NCBI GenBank assembly: GCA_905250075.1
Contig: CAJNOP010000087.1
Location: 1-64,000 of the forward strand
Direction: 5' to 3'
DNA: 64,000 nt
Source of the DNA: Rotaria sp. Silwood1
Lineage: Eukaryota > Rotifera > Eurotatoria > Philodinida > Philodinidae
Shown here: piece after piece, positions 55,966-64,000 of the stretch
Numbering within the stretch: the first letter of the stretch is position 1
How the letters are laid out: each line of letters begins with the position of its first letter
The notes under the pieces: generated by a model
Seen by the model: only the letters and a program-made list of their open reading frames with translations
Told to the model about the DNA's origin: nothing
Database searches by the model: none
Position numbers and translations under genes: made by a program

Positions 55966-56797
55966 TTATTCATCATTTATTTTTATGTACAATTTTTCTT
56001 TTATCATTTCAATACCTTGCCGCACTTGTTGAAGATGAGAATGATTTGCATATAATAAACGTTGACTGATATCTAGAGCGCATTCAAGAAATGAGAGTGC
56101 TTTTGAGTAATTGCCTATATTGTAATGCACACTGGCGATGTTGTTGTAGGATTGCGCAAAATCAAGATGATGTGAAGGAAGTGCACTTTGTCTGATTTGA
56201 AGTGCTTTCCAGTTATTTCCCACATCTTCATACGTTCTACCAATGTTATTGTAGAGTGTAGCCAACAAAGGATGATTTGAAGAAAGAGTTTTTTGATAGA
56301 TTTTAAGTGCTTGAGAATTCTTTCCCATGTCGCTATATAATCCAGCGATGTTAGTGTACGTATCGGCCAAATCAGGATGGTCCAGAGGAAAAGTTTTTTT
56401 TGAAAATTTCAAGTGCTTTCTGATAGAATGAAAGTGCTTTGCCGTAGTCACCCATGTGTTCATATAACGAGGCTATGTCACTGTAGCAAGCAGACAATGA
56501 GGGATGATTTGGAGAAAGTAGTTTCCTCACAGATTTTGATTGCTTGTTCATAGAATGAGAGAGCTTTCGAATGCTTTGCCATGTTTTCAGAGATTTTAGC
56601 GATGTTGTTATAGGAAAAAAAATGAGCGAAGGATAGTTCGATGGAAGCGATTTTTTATGGATTTCTAGTGATTTTTCGTAGAATGAAAGTGCTGTAGAAT
56701 ACTCGGACATGTTTTCATATATCAAACCTATGTTGCCATAGGAAACAGCCAATTTTGGATGATTTGAAGGTAAAGTTTTTTGTCGAATTTCCAATGC
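55966..56797 (-). pseudogene. Kinesin-light-chain-type TPR array, frameshifted
   Basis: Six TPR units read in order on the minus strand: KLAVSYGNIGLIYENMSEYS, SYNNIAKISENMAKHSKALS, SLSACYSDIASLYEHMGDYG, DLADTYTNIAGLYSDMGKNS, LLATLYNNIGRTYEDVGNNW and DFAQSYNNIASVHYNIGNYS. The C-terminus HLQQVRQGIEMIKEKL is usual for this bdelloid family. The reading frame is broken at about 56620 and restored at about 56515, then shifted again in an A run at about 56400. Units 4 and 5 are each shortened by roughly seven residues. TPRs of this type bind partner proteins; in bdelloids they often sit at the C-terminus of large multi-domain proteins. The N-terminal part is missing: the frame ends abruptly at about 56797, where an opposite-strand gene fragment begins. 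Confidence 0.8.
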
Positions 56798-57213
56798 TTA
56801 CAAACAAATCCACCTTCATTTAATTCTTCGCTTCCTATACGAATGAATTTAAGACATGGTGAACAAGTAAATTTAAATTTATTGTCATCGAGTAAATATT
56901 CCTCACACGTGGTAGCATTGGTTGTATTATATCGACCGGCAAGCTCCACATTTGACAATAATACAGGTCTATTTAATGGCAGCAATTAAAGGTGAATATT
57001 ATTTGAGTGTTCGTGCTTAACTTAAAGGTTCTGACTTCATATCAAAACATGACATCGATTTTTATGTGAAAGCAAGCGACGCAACTAATACTACTTCTAC
57101 TAGCTGCCGTTCTACAACAACTATGACTCGCTATAGGAGTAGCAATTATCTTGTTCAACAAGCTATGATTATTATTTCAATATTTGGACTAACTCTTCTC
57201 CTTGGTCAATAAA
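56797..57213 (+). pseudogene. 3' end of a surface-protein gene, GPI-type tail
   Basis: The plus strand reads PSFNSSLPIRMNLRHGEQVN, SSKYSSHVVALVVLYRPASS and NNTGLFNGSN, then in another frame IKGEYYLSVRA, stop, LKGSDFISKHDIDFYVKASD, a Ser/Thr-rich stretch (ATNTTSTSCRSTTTM) and a final hydrophobic tail AMIIISIFGLTLLLGQ at a stop. A Ser/Thr-rich spacer before a C-terminal hydrophobic segment is the layout of a GPI-anchored surface protein. One frameshift (about 56988) and one stop break it, and its 5' part is cut off at the TPR pseudogene. The minus-strand ORF over 56985-56728 is its shadow. Confidence 0.45.
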
Positions 57214-57214
57214 A

Positions 57215-58670
57215 AATCAAATTTTTATAAATTATATTCGAGAATATTGAACTAATACATGATTCTTTTTAATAGAAAATCAAGAAAACAAGGTGTGGGT
57301 GTGTAAAGCGATTAGAATATTTAGATAGACTCATTTTAATTCATTGAAATTAAGGTTCAATAAATATGTAGCTGTGCACTTCTTTTTGTATCTATTAGAG
57401 ACAAATTGACATGTATTCACGTTCTTGAGAAGTAAGGAAACGAGGAAGCTGAAGAATAGGTATTCTATTTCGTCTTGTATAGTAATGTAAGTTAGTGTTC
57501 GTTCGGGCAATGGAAAACATCATCATCTGGAGTGAGGTCAATGCTAGCTGTGGAATAGTCGATGAGGATAATCTGTTTTTTTTATACTACAATTTAGAAA
57601 TAGTACGACATAGTTTAGCAAAGTATAGCCGAAATTGCTATATAAGCACTCTGTGTATCCGTCAGGTTATTTGCATCTTTCGATATGATCTATTGATGAA
57701 ACAATCATTGATTTCATAATTTAATTCTATGGAATACAGTTGGATATACTGTTGTATTTTTCTTCAAAATTAAAATCTATTATTAAGAAATGTAAAGCTC
57801 ATTTTAATTGTGAAATACCTACTGTTCATATTGATGCTGGAATTTGCTATGTAATTTCACAATAAGTAGTGGCATAACTTCATCGACAACTCTCGATCGA
57901 GCCGCTACATATTTCTGAATTAAACGAATCGGTCGCTATGAAATGATAGTTCATCATTTGTATTCGATGTAGACTATGGAAAAAAAATGCAATATTTTCA
58001 TTTATTGATGTGAATGAAAGTAATTGATCGAATTGAATAAATCAGTGTCTATTTAGAATATAGAATACAAGTTTTCGACTAAGATAAGAGAAGAGATTCA
58101 AAGAATTTCATGAAATTTTAGTGTTAATGAAAGTACTAAAGTTTCTAATGAGATATGAGCTATAATCTTTTATCCATCCAGATAAAATTACAAAATACTA
58201 CAAAATACTTGTTTGAAATGCACCAATGAAAAAGGTAACTCTGGTTAACAATCGATTATCGTTGGAAAAGAAGTATGATTTTTTTAAAATTATTATCATT
58301 ACCTATGTTGTATTAGTATTGCATGACCCACAATGTTAAACAAACCTGATGAATTAGTGAAATAAATAGTAGAAATGAGAACATTTTCAATATAATAAAA
58401 GTTCACAACGTGCATTTTTTATTTGACATTTTGAAATATTATTTCAATATCTCAAACAATATAGCATAAATTTACACCAGTCAACGTTTGTGATTTCCAA
58501 GCTTGGACCCTGAATGAGCTATGCTAACAAGTTTTGTTTAGAATGATGCTCATCGAAAATATAAATCTTCACAACCGAACAGAAATGTTAATTTCATCAA
58601 TATGAATTCATTACTTTTACACCAGTATAGAAAACCCGAATCATGTGTGATTCTCTCATTTTCAACTTGA
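57215..58670. other. No intact gene; one short coding-like fragment
   Basis: Around 57778-57865 the plus strand reads KCKAHFNCEIPTVHIDAGIC before a stop, which looks like a small gene remnant. GGTGTGGGTGTGTAAAGCG at 57292 is another isolated telomere-like motif. A 74-codon ORF at 57495-57719 has no motif. Confidence 0.35.
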
Positions 58671-58672
58671 TT

Positions 58673-59330
58673 CTATATCGTTCTAGATTTTTTTGTGACA
58701 TTCAGCATGTCAATGTCGGTTCGGTTATATTTTTGGCATATTTCAAGACTGAGAGTCAATAACTCGGGAATTCGATACAAAAACTTCGATTGAAAGAACA
58801 TCACAATAAGGTTGAAACTGTCATATTGTTCAATCGTTGCTGCTAATACAATAGTTTCAAAGTTAAACATGGATCAGAAACATCTTGAAATAGTTCAATG
58901 ATAACTCTTGATAGGTTTTTTTTCTATTCTGGCTTCACCTAGCCACATTTCGGATTCATAAGAATAATTATCGATCAACCATCCAAGCCACGCCATGTGT
59001 TCAGAATCGTCATTATTTTGCCCACATTCGTGTCGTCATCATCATCAACTGTTAATTTTGAATCTAAACTAATTCAATCTTTTTTTAAATTTCCAATAAT
59101 CATGTAAATTTTGCACTAATAGAAAACATTTGTACTTCATGAATCTCATTCACATCTACTTGTAATAAAATATCTATAGCTTTTGGTAATGATTCAACTG
59201 ATTACGGTTCGAGTATGTTCAAATCAGAAATGATATAGTATGGACAGTACCATTTTTTCAATAGATCAATGGCATAATGAGGCCACTTTTTCGTCAATCT
59301 TTCTTCATTATCCATGTTGAAAATCATCGT
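58673..59330 (-). pseudogene. Decayed gene, unknown family
   Basis: Minus-strand pieces in order: MSETMIFNMDNEERLTKKWP, HYAIDLLKKWYCPYYIISDL (from ATG at about 59330), SLPKAIDILLQVDVNEIHEV, then in another frame MAWLGWLIDNYSYESEMWLG, and finally FETIVLAATIEQYDSFNLIV and LTLSLEICQKYNRTDIDM to a stop at 58673. Composition and codon pattern are those of a real gene; at least two stops and two frame changes break it. No domain recognised. Confidence 0.4.
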
Positions 59331-59653
59331 TTCACTCATACATAATACAGTGATTTTAATAAAATAAGATAGTATCACATTTTGTGTGAACCATTTTTGA
59401 CCTTTTTAGAAATGTATAATCAATTCTTTGTATAATGTCATTCAAGACTTGTTCTTTACAGGAAAATTATTGTACTAAAATAAACTGAACAGAACAGTTT
59501 ATCTTTGATCAAATGATTTTATTGATTATATTTTGTTGATACAAGATAAAAGGAAACAGACTATAAACATAATTTTGTTGAAATAATTTTTTTCATTGAA
59601 ATCATATGATTGAAATAAAAATACAACATCAGATTAGCTCACACTTAAGAATA

Positions 59654-60445
59654 CCCTAGAGAAAGTACTGAGTTCAGGGTACCCATGTACTGAGAAAGCT
59701 CTAGCAGGGTACCCAATATGGGTACTTTGAAAATTCTCAGTAATTTTACTGATGTATGTACTGTTTGGGGTACCCGTAAAAGTACATTCACTGAATAAGT
59801 ACCTGCATGGATACACAAGTCTGTAACTTTACTGAAGGAATCTCGACAGGGTATCCTAAATTTTTCGCGTTCTGTGTGGCGACTATTCATTCACCGTTTT
59901 CTTTTTTACATACGGCTCTATATAAACAAGTCGATAAATCATAAGAAAATAATCAATTTTCATACTAGTTTTTTCTAAATTATTTCTTGACTATTTCTTA
60001 GTCGAGGAAATGCCGAGCTTGGTCGTAAATTAAGATCGGACTACCCTGAAGTGGTCTACGACCAACTCAAGTTGAGTCGGATCCCGACATTGTTCCTGCT
60101 AAGTTTTTGGAATTGAAAAAATTAAATTGAATAAAGTTAAAAAAAATCTAGTAAATTATCTCAAGAAAAAGAAAAAATTTGAAAAAGTCAAAGATCAGGT
60201 TCGATCCTGAACATACTGAAAATTTGGTAACAGGGTACTTAGAAATACTATACAATGGTACCCAATTCAGTACTTGATCAGTACCTTTAGGTACCCAATT
60301 ACTGTGCATTTTCCAGCAGGGTACTTGCCAAAGTACCACTTAGGTACCTGTAAGTACCTGCAAGTACTTTGGTACCCAAAAGTTCCTGTGACATACTGGT
60401 ATCAGGGTACTTTTTTGGGTACCCTTAACTCAGTATATTCTCTAG
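59654..60445. mobile_element. 794-bp non-autonomous TIR element, copy 2
   Basis: Nearly identical in sequence and orientation to 17515-18308, with a few scattered substitutions and small indels. Left tip CCCTAGAGAAAGTACTGAGT. The right tip ends CTAG and is followed by TATATATAC rather than GG, so the last two bases of the consensus end differ here. High identity between copies 42 kb apart suggests recent activity. Confidence 0.85.
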
Positions 60446-61015
60446 TATATATACATATGATAAAAAAATAAAGCAACAAAACAAATTTAATATATGATGC
60501 ATACAATACAAACACAAATAAACTGTTTAAACTTGTTTTCATATTCATTGTGTCTTCATAGGATAGATGAATAGATTATCTGAAAAAGAAATCCTTCAAA
60601 ATTCCGTCAAAATCGGATGTAATTGCATTATGATAGTTTTTTATATATTATTTTAGTTGTTAGTTGAAATACAATCATAGGATTTACTGTAATGATTCAA
60701 TTAGTAGCTTCAAAAACTTACACTTTTTATCCTCTATGTTAATCAAAACATTCGATACACTGTCTAATAGCTGTTGAAATGGCACATAAAGGAAGTCCTA
60801 TAATAGTATATTTATGAACGACTCAAACAGTTTGATAGAAGTCAGTCGTTACAATAAGATAAGGACATGCTATTTTTCGACACAAGAGTTTAGCTCAAAA
60901 TACTTGACCGATTTCAGAGATTGATCCGGTGTAAAACTTCTGCCATATGGTTTTCAATACTCAACTACATCATTTCATATAGTAAAAAAAAATGGAAGTC
61001 ATGTTAATTACTTTT
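60446..61015. other. No recognised gene
   Basis: AT-rich sequence between the TIR element and the GPCR remnant. Confidence 0.4.
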
Positions 61016-61635
61016 TTATATAATATAATTCAAACGTCGTTGTATTTTATGTCGATAAGCTTTAATGGTTTTACGAAGTTGTTCTTTGTAAAATTTTGAT
61101 GGAAATATAAATACAATAAATGTGAGCATAGGTGGCAAAAATGAAATAAAATATCCAACAAGAAATAATCATGCATCATTTGTTGATTTGATACATTTTG
61201 ATACAAATACAATGATTACACGTGGTAACCCAAGAATAACAAATGTGATAGGCGTTGTAAATAAGTGTTTATGTTGTTGAAATTGTTCTTGTAAAAGTTG
61301 TTTATGATTTTGATTATGTTGAACATTGGATTGTAGACGAGATTTTTTCGTTATGATAATAACAGCTGATATTAGATTAATAATAAATGGCGCTAAACCA
61401 TGAAATATATGTATAATAGAATTGAATATTTGTAAACTAGATGGATACGTAGCAATACACCATACCAATAATGAAAATCAAAAGAATAATAATAACTATT
61501 TTAGCTATTTCTCTACTTGTTTTCTCTCGAAAATGAGTAGCATTTATTATTGTAATAGTGCGTTCAACCGCAACACTCGCATTCAACCATTGATTCATAT
61601 TAAGACAAACTCGTAAGAGAAAATCGAGCGATTTA
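61016..61635 (-). pseudogene. Rhodopsin-type GPCR remnant, TM3 to C-terminus
   Basis: Minus-strand reading: CKSLDFLLRVCLNMNQWLNA and SVAVERTITIINATHFREKT (TM3 and second loop), EIAKIVIIILLIFIIGMVY (TM4), WCIATYPSSLQIFNSIIHIF and PFIINLISAVIIITKKSR (TM5), then QLLQEQFQQHKHLFTTPITF, VILGLPRVIIVFVSKCIKS (TM6), stop, LFLVGYFISFLPPMLTFIVF (TM7) and FPSKFYKEQLRKTIKAYRHK. This is the large bdelloid family of peptide-receptor-like GPCRs, where CLNMNQWLNAC.A.ER replaces the usual DRY region. Members would sit in the plasma membrane and signal through G proteins. The stop lies where the family usually has Trp, plus a frame change between TM4 and TM5. The gene is split by the mobile element at 61636-63691; beyond it, 63750-63694 continues with SLVSIFSLIILH, a stop and then the Cys before TM3. 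Confidence 0.75.
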
Positions 61636-61760
61636 CTAGGTGAGTAAAAATATTATTCCAGGGGGTAACGCTATGATTTCAAATAGCAATCATAACAAAT
61701 TTTATACCAAATTAAAGCGCGTCAAAAACGGGATTTAGCAGTACTAAATAGTAAGGTGTA
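61636..61760 (+). repeat. Terminal inverted repeat, left
   Basis: Pairs with 63691-63570. Inner end near AGCAGTACTAAATAGTAAGG. Confidence 0.85.
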
Positions 61761-61918
61761 TGGCAACTTTTCTATATTAACTTGAAGCAATTTTCAAAAA
61801 TACTATGCTGTGTTGTCGCAGAAAATCAGAGTTATGAGACAATTTAAACTAGATCTGTTTTCAAATGTTGATATATGACAAAGAAATTTTTATTTTTATT
61901 AAAGTTCAGTGAATATAA

Positions 61919-63020
61919 TCAATAGTCAGTATGACGACCGTTAGCATTCTTTACAGCACGAAGACGTGACGGATACGAACATAAGAGAGTTTCAAATAAT
62001 TCAATATCCGTTTCCATATTTTTCAAAACATCTGAAATGTGTTTCTTCAAAGTTTCTCCTCGATAACGATCACGTTCCGTTTCTGATAGCATTTTTTTCA
62101 ACTTCATTTTCAATTACTGTTCCAATATGTTCAGCCACATTTAGATCAGGCGAGTTTCCGGGCCAAGTGTCATTTCCCCAGAATTTGATGTTATTGTCTT
62201 GAAGCAAATGTTGAGTCATATTTGCTCGCATGCATGGTGCTTTGTCATGGACAAATATTACTTCATCCGAATCGATATCATTTTCTTCATTTTTTAGAAA
62301 TGGTATCACATGTTGCATTAGAATTGTATCACGAAAATATTGGCCCGTCCAAGATTCACCTTTGTCTTTGATAACCCAATGTAACTTTTTGGCAGTAAAA
62401 ATCACAAAAATCCCAATACACACTTGATTTTTAACTATTTCACAATATCTTTCATCGTCTTCTATATCTTCAATACTTTTTGCCCAGACTCGATCATTTT
62501 GATAATTTGGTCTGCGAACGATCCAGACATAAAATTCATCTGATGGCACAAGGTGTAGAAAGTCTTCTTTAGTCCAGTCTTTTAGCCAATCGCAGAATCA
62601 CAATCGATTAGAAATATGAGTTTCTGTTTTTAACGGTTTTGGAATAACATGAAAAGGCTTTAGTCCTTCTCTGGAACGATAATTATCGATGGTTTTTCGA
62701 ACAACATATTCGTTTTGCTTTTCTGCAATTTCTTTCGCCACAATATAAGAGCTTTTTCCTTGTTTGTCACTTGTGTTCAGAATGATATTTCTATTCGCTT
62801 CTGACAACTTCAGTTTACGATCAGATTTCGAATAATCAGCAAAACATTCATCATATGATTTCTCCCACCACTCAGTAACAAATCGAGTAGTTCGATGAAT
62901 TTTCTGTGCAATCCATTGTCGATTAATAAATGTTGCACCCTCATCGCGAGCTTCACGAAAAGCGATGCATTTAATTCTATCGACCATTCTTTGCTCTTCG
63001 TTGTCGTAAGTACCAGCCAT
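61919..63020 (-). pseudogene. Tc1/mariner-superfamily transposase, DD37E
   Basis: Minus strand from ATG 63020 to a stop at 61919, about 367 codons. Order: a helix-turn-helix N-terminus (MAGTYDNEEQRMVDRIKCIA, WIAQKIHRTTRFVTEWWEKS), then a second DNA-binding helix set (SEANRNIILNTSDKQGKSSY, AKQNEYVV-like, TIDNYRSREGLKPFHV). The catalytic core follows: LVPSDEFYVWIV holds the first Asp, DEVIFVHDKAPCMRANMTQH the second, and GNSPDLNVAEHIG the Glu, with 37 residues between by my count. The C-terminus is SYPSRLRAVKNANGRHTDY. Two lesions: a TGA at about 62597 after HISNRL, and a frameshift in an A run at about 62090. Everything else is clean, so it was lost recently, or one lesion may be a sequencing error. 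It acts on the TIRs described here. Confidence 0.85.
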
Positions 63021-63569
63021 TTTCAATTAATAAATTTAACTGATCAATCAATTTGGTATATTTTTTCTCTTTATAGAGTTTGTCTATCACTAATAACTTT
63101 ATATAAGGTCTTACGAACATTTAAAATTCTTTTTCGAAAAATTTCTAAGATAAAATAGGAGTGAGAAAAAATAATGTTGACTAACTGCTATCATGAGTCA
63201 TTATTCTTGGAAAAAGAAAGAAAATTATTTTTCTTCTATAACATTAATACTATGCGAAAGAACAGAAACGAAAAAGGAGTGCAAACGAAGCAAGTCACTT
63301 AGAAGAATATAAATGTGCACTGTTTTATCTTTTCTAGTATAATTCCAATACATCGTTATTCACAATTCAGAGAGATAAAAGACAATAGAAAGCAAAAAAA
63401 ATAATCGTAGTTTCAGCTTTGAAGCACGTTGAATCCATATAACACCGATAAATCGACGGATATATGTAGGAAAAACAATCCCATTCTGGCCAAATGATTC
63501 ATTATTTACAGAGTATCGCCATTATATTTCAAAAATTGGTTCAGTTCAACATAGAAAAGTTTCCATATC

Positions 63570-63691
63570 CCTTACTATTTAGTACTGCTAAATCCCGTTT
63601 TTGACGCGCTTTAATTTGATATAAAATTTGTTATGATTGCTATTTGAAATCATAGCGTTATCCCCCTGGAATAATATTTTTACCCACCTAG
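63570..63691 (-). repeat. Terminal inverted repeat, right
   Basis: Inverted partner of 61636-61760. Confidence 0.85.
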
Positions 63692-63693
63692 TA

Positions 63694-63752
63694 CATCAAT
63701 GCAAAATGATCAATGAAAATATGCTGACTAATGAAAAATTTATATTTAATCA
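63694..63752 (-). pseudogene. GPCR remnant, TM2 side of the insertion
   Basis: Minus strand reads NINFSLVSIFSLIILH, stop, C, and then joins KSLDFLLRVCLNMNQW across the element if one TA is removed. This places the insertion exactly at the conserved Cys before TM3. Confidence 0.5.
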
Positions 63753-64000
63753 ATATATACCACGAATTTGTTTATTATCATTCGTGTACAGTTTTTAAAA
63801 GGTTGGCATAATGTCTTTTTCTTCAATACCGATCGTGCATTTAGTGTAAGATTTGAGCTTGTTTTTGAATGAAAAATTCGCAAGTCAATGATCTGGTTTA
63901 TCACAACATTTTTTATATTATAATAAACATCGACATCATAAGAAAATAAAAAAATTTCCGTTTTATCAAACAACAAGTATACACACAGATTAATCAAACG
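63753..64000. other. No recognised gene
   Basis: A minus ORF (63997-63746) is protein-like in places (NQIIDLRIFHSKTSSNLTLN) but is not in the GPCR frame and matches nothing I know. Confidence 0.3.

Larger units (their letters stand above)
61636..63691 (-). mobile_element. Tc1/mariner-type element (DD37E), about 120-bp TIRs
   Basis: 2056 bp between TA at 61634-61635 and TA at 63692-63693. The arms match over about 120 bp at over 90 percent: CTAGGTGAGTAAAAATATTA at the left, CTAGGTGGGTAAAAATATTA at the right on the other strand, continuing through GCTATGATTTCAAATAGCAA and GCGTCAAAAACGGGATTTAG. It contains one transposase gene with two lesions. The element is much better preserved than the one at 1570-3404 and is inserted in a GPCR gene. 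Confidence 0.9.

Overview
This window looks like a gene-poor, transposon-rich stretch of a bdelloid rotifer nuclear genome; the genus cannot be resolved from here. The DNA is AT-rich. The intact genes have short GT-AG introns (46-81 bp, one of about 310 bp). Several families point to bdelloids: a decayed Athena-type Penelope-like retroelement, a pentapeptide-repeat protein with one membrane span, kinesin-light-chain-type TPR arrays, a bdelloid-style F-box protein, a rhodopsin-family GPCR remnant, and TGTGGG/CCCACA repeats, which are the bdelloid telomere unit. No search was run; family calls rest on motifs and remembered family patterns.

Layout. Positions 0.5-8.2 kb hold DNA-transposon wreckage: a hAT fragment, a long-TIR Tc1/mariner-type element (1570-3404), and a CACTA/TNP2-like element (about 4985-8015). 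The latter has arrays of an ACTAGTC palindrome on both sides of its transposase remnant and sits inside an older tandem repeat. Positions 10.0-14.6 kb hold two adjacent, apparently related satellites with periods of 93 and about 90 bp. Positions 17.0-20.9 kb hold a decayed Athena element split by two later insertions: a 794-bp TIR element that recurs at 59.65 kb, and a 1-kb foldback element. Positions 22.6-31.6 kb hold inverted TGTGGG/CCCACA arrays, a TTAA-flanked MITE that recurs at 50.9 kb, GTCAT-rich hairpins, a ~720-bp tandem duplication and GC-rich hairpins. No convincing intact gene is seen there.

The better-preserved genes lie at 32-57 kb. They are a broken transposase-like gene (32.2-33.9 kb, minus); an apparently intronless ATP-grasp-like gene of bacterial appearance (34872-36095, plus); a TRAF-type gene with RING, TRAF zinc finger, coiled coil and MATH domain (38168-40694, minus, seven exons); broken bdelloid-family genes (41.2-43.3 kb); an F-box gene (48226-49875, plus); a small Cys-rich, probably secreted protein (52117-52741, plus); a pentapeptide-repeat membrane protein (53023-54549, plus); a frameshifted TPR array; and a GPI-type C-terminal fragment. 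Two long hairpins lie at 43.6-44.2 and 47.15-47.77 kb.

Positions 58.7-64 kb hold another decayed gene, the second copy of the 794-bp element, and a GPCR pseudogene split by a 2056-bp DD37E Tc1/mariner-type element with about 120-bp TIRs and a TA duplication.

The genes do not form a pathway. The main story is nested insertion: several elements can be dated relative to each other because they interrupt recognisable coding frames. The best candidates for something undescribed are the ACTAGTC arrays around the CACTA remnant, the inverted telomere-unit arrays, the conserved GC-rich hairpins in an AT-rich tandem duplication, and the bacterial-looking ATP-grasp-like gene.
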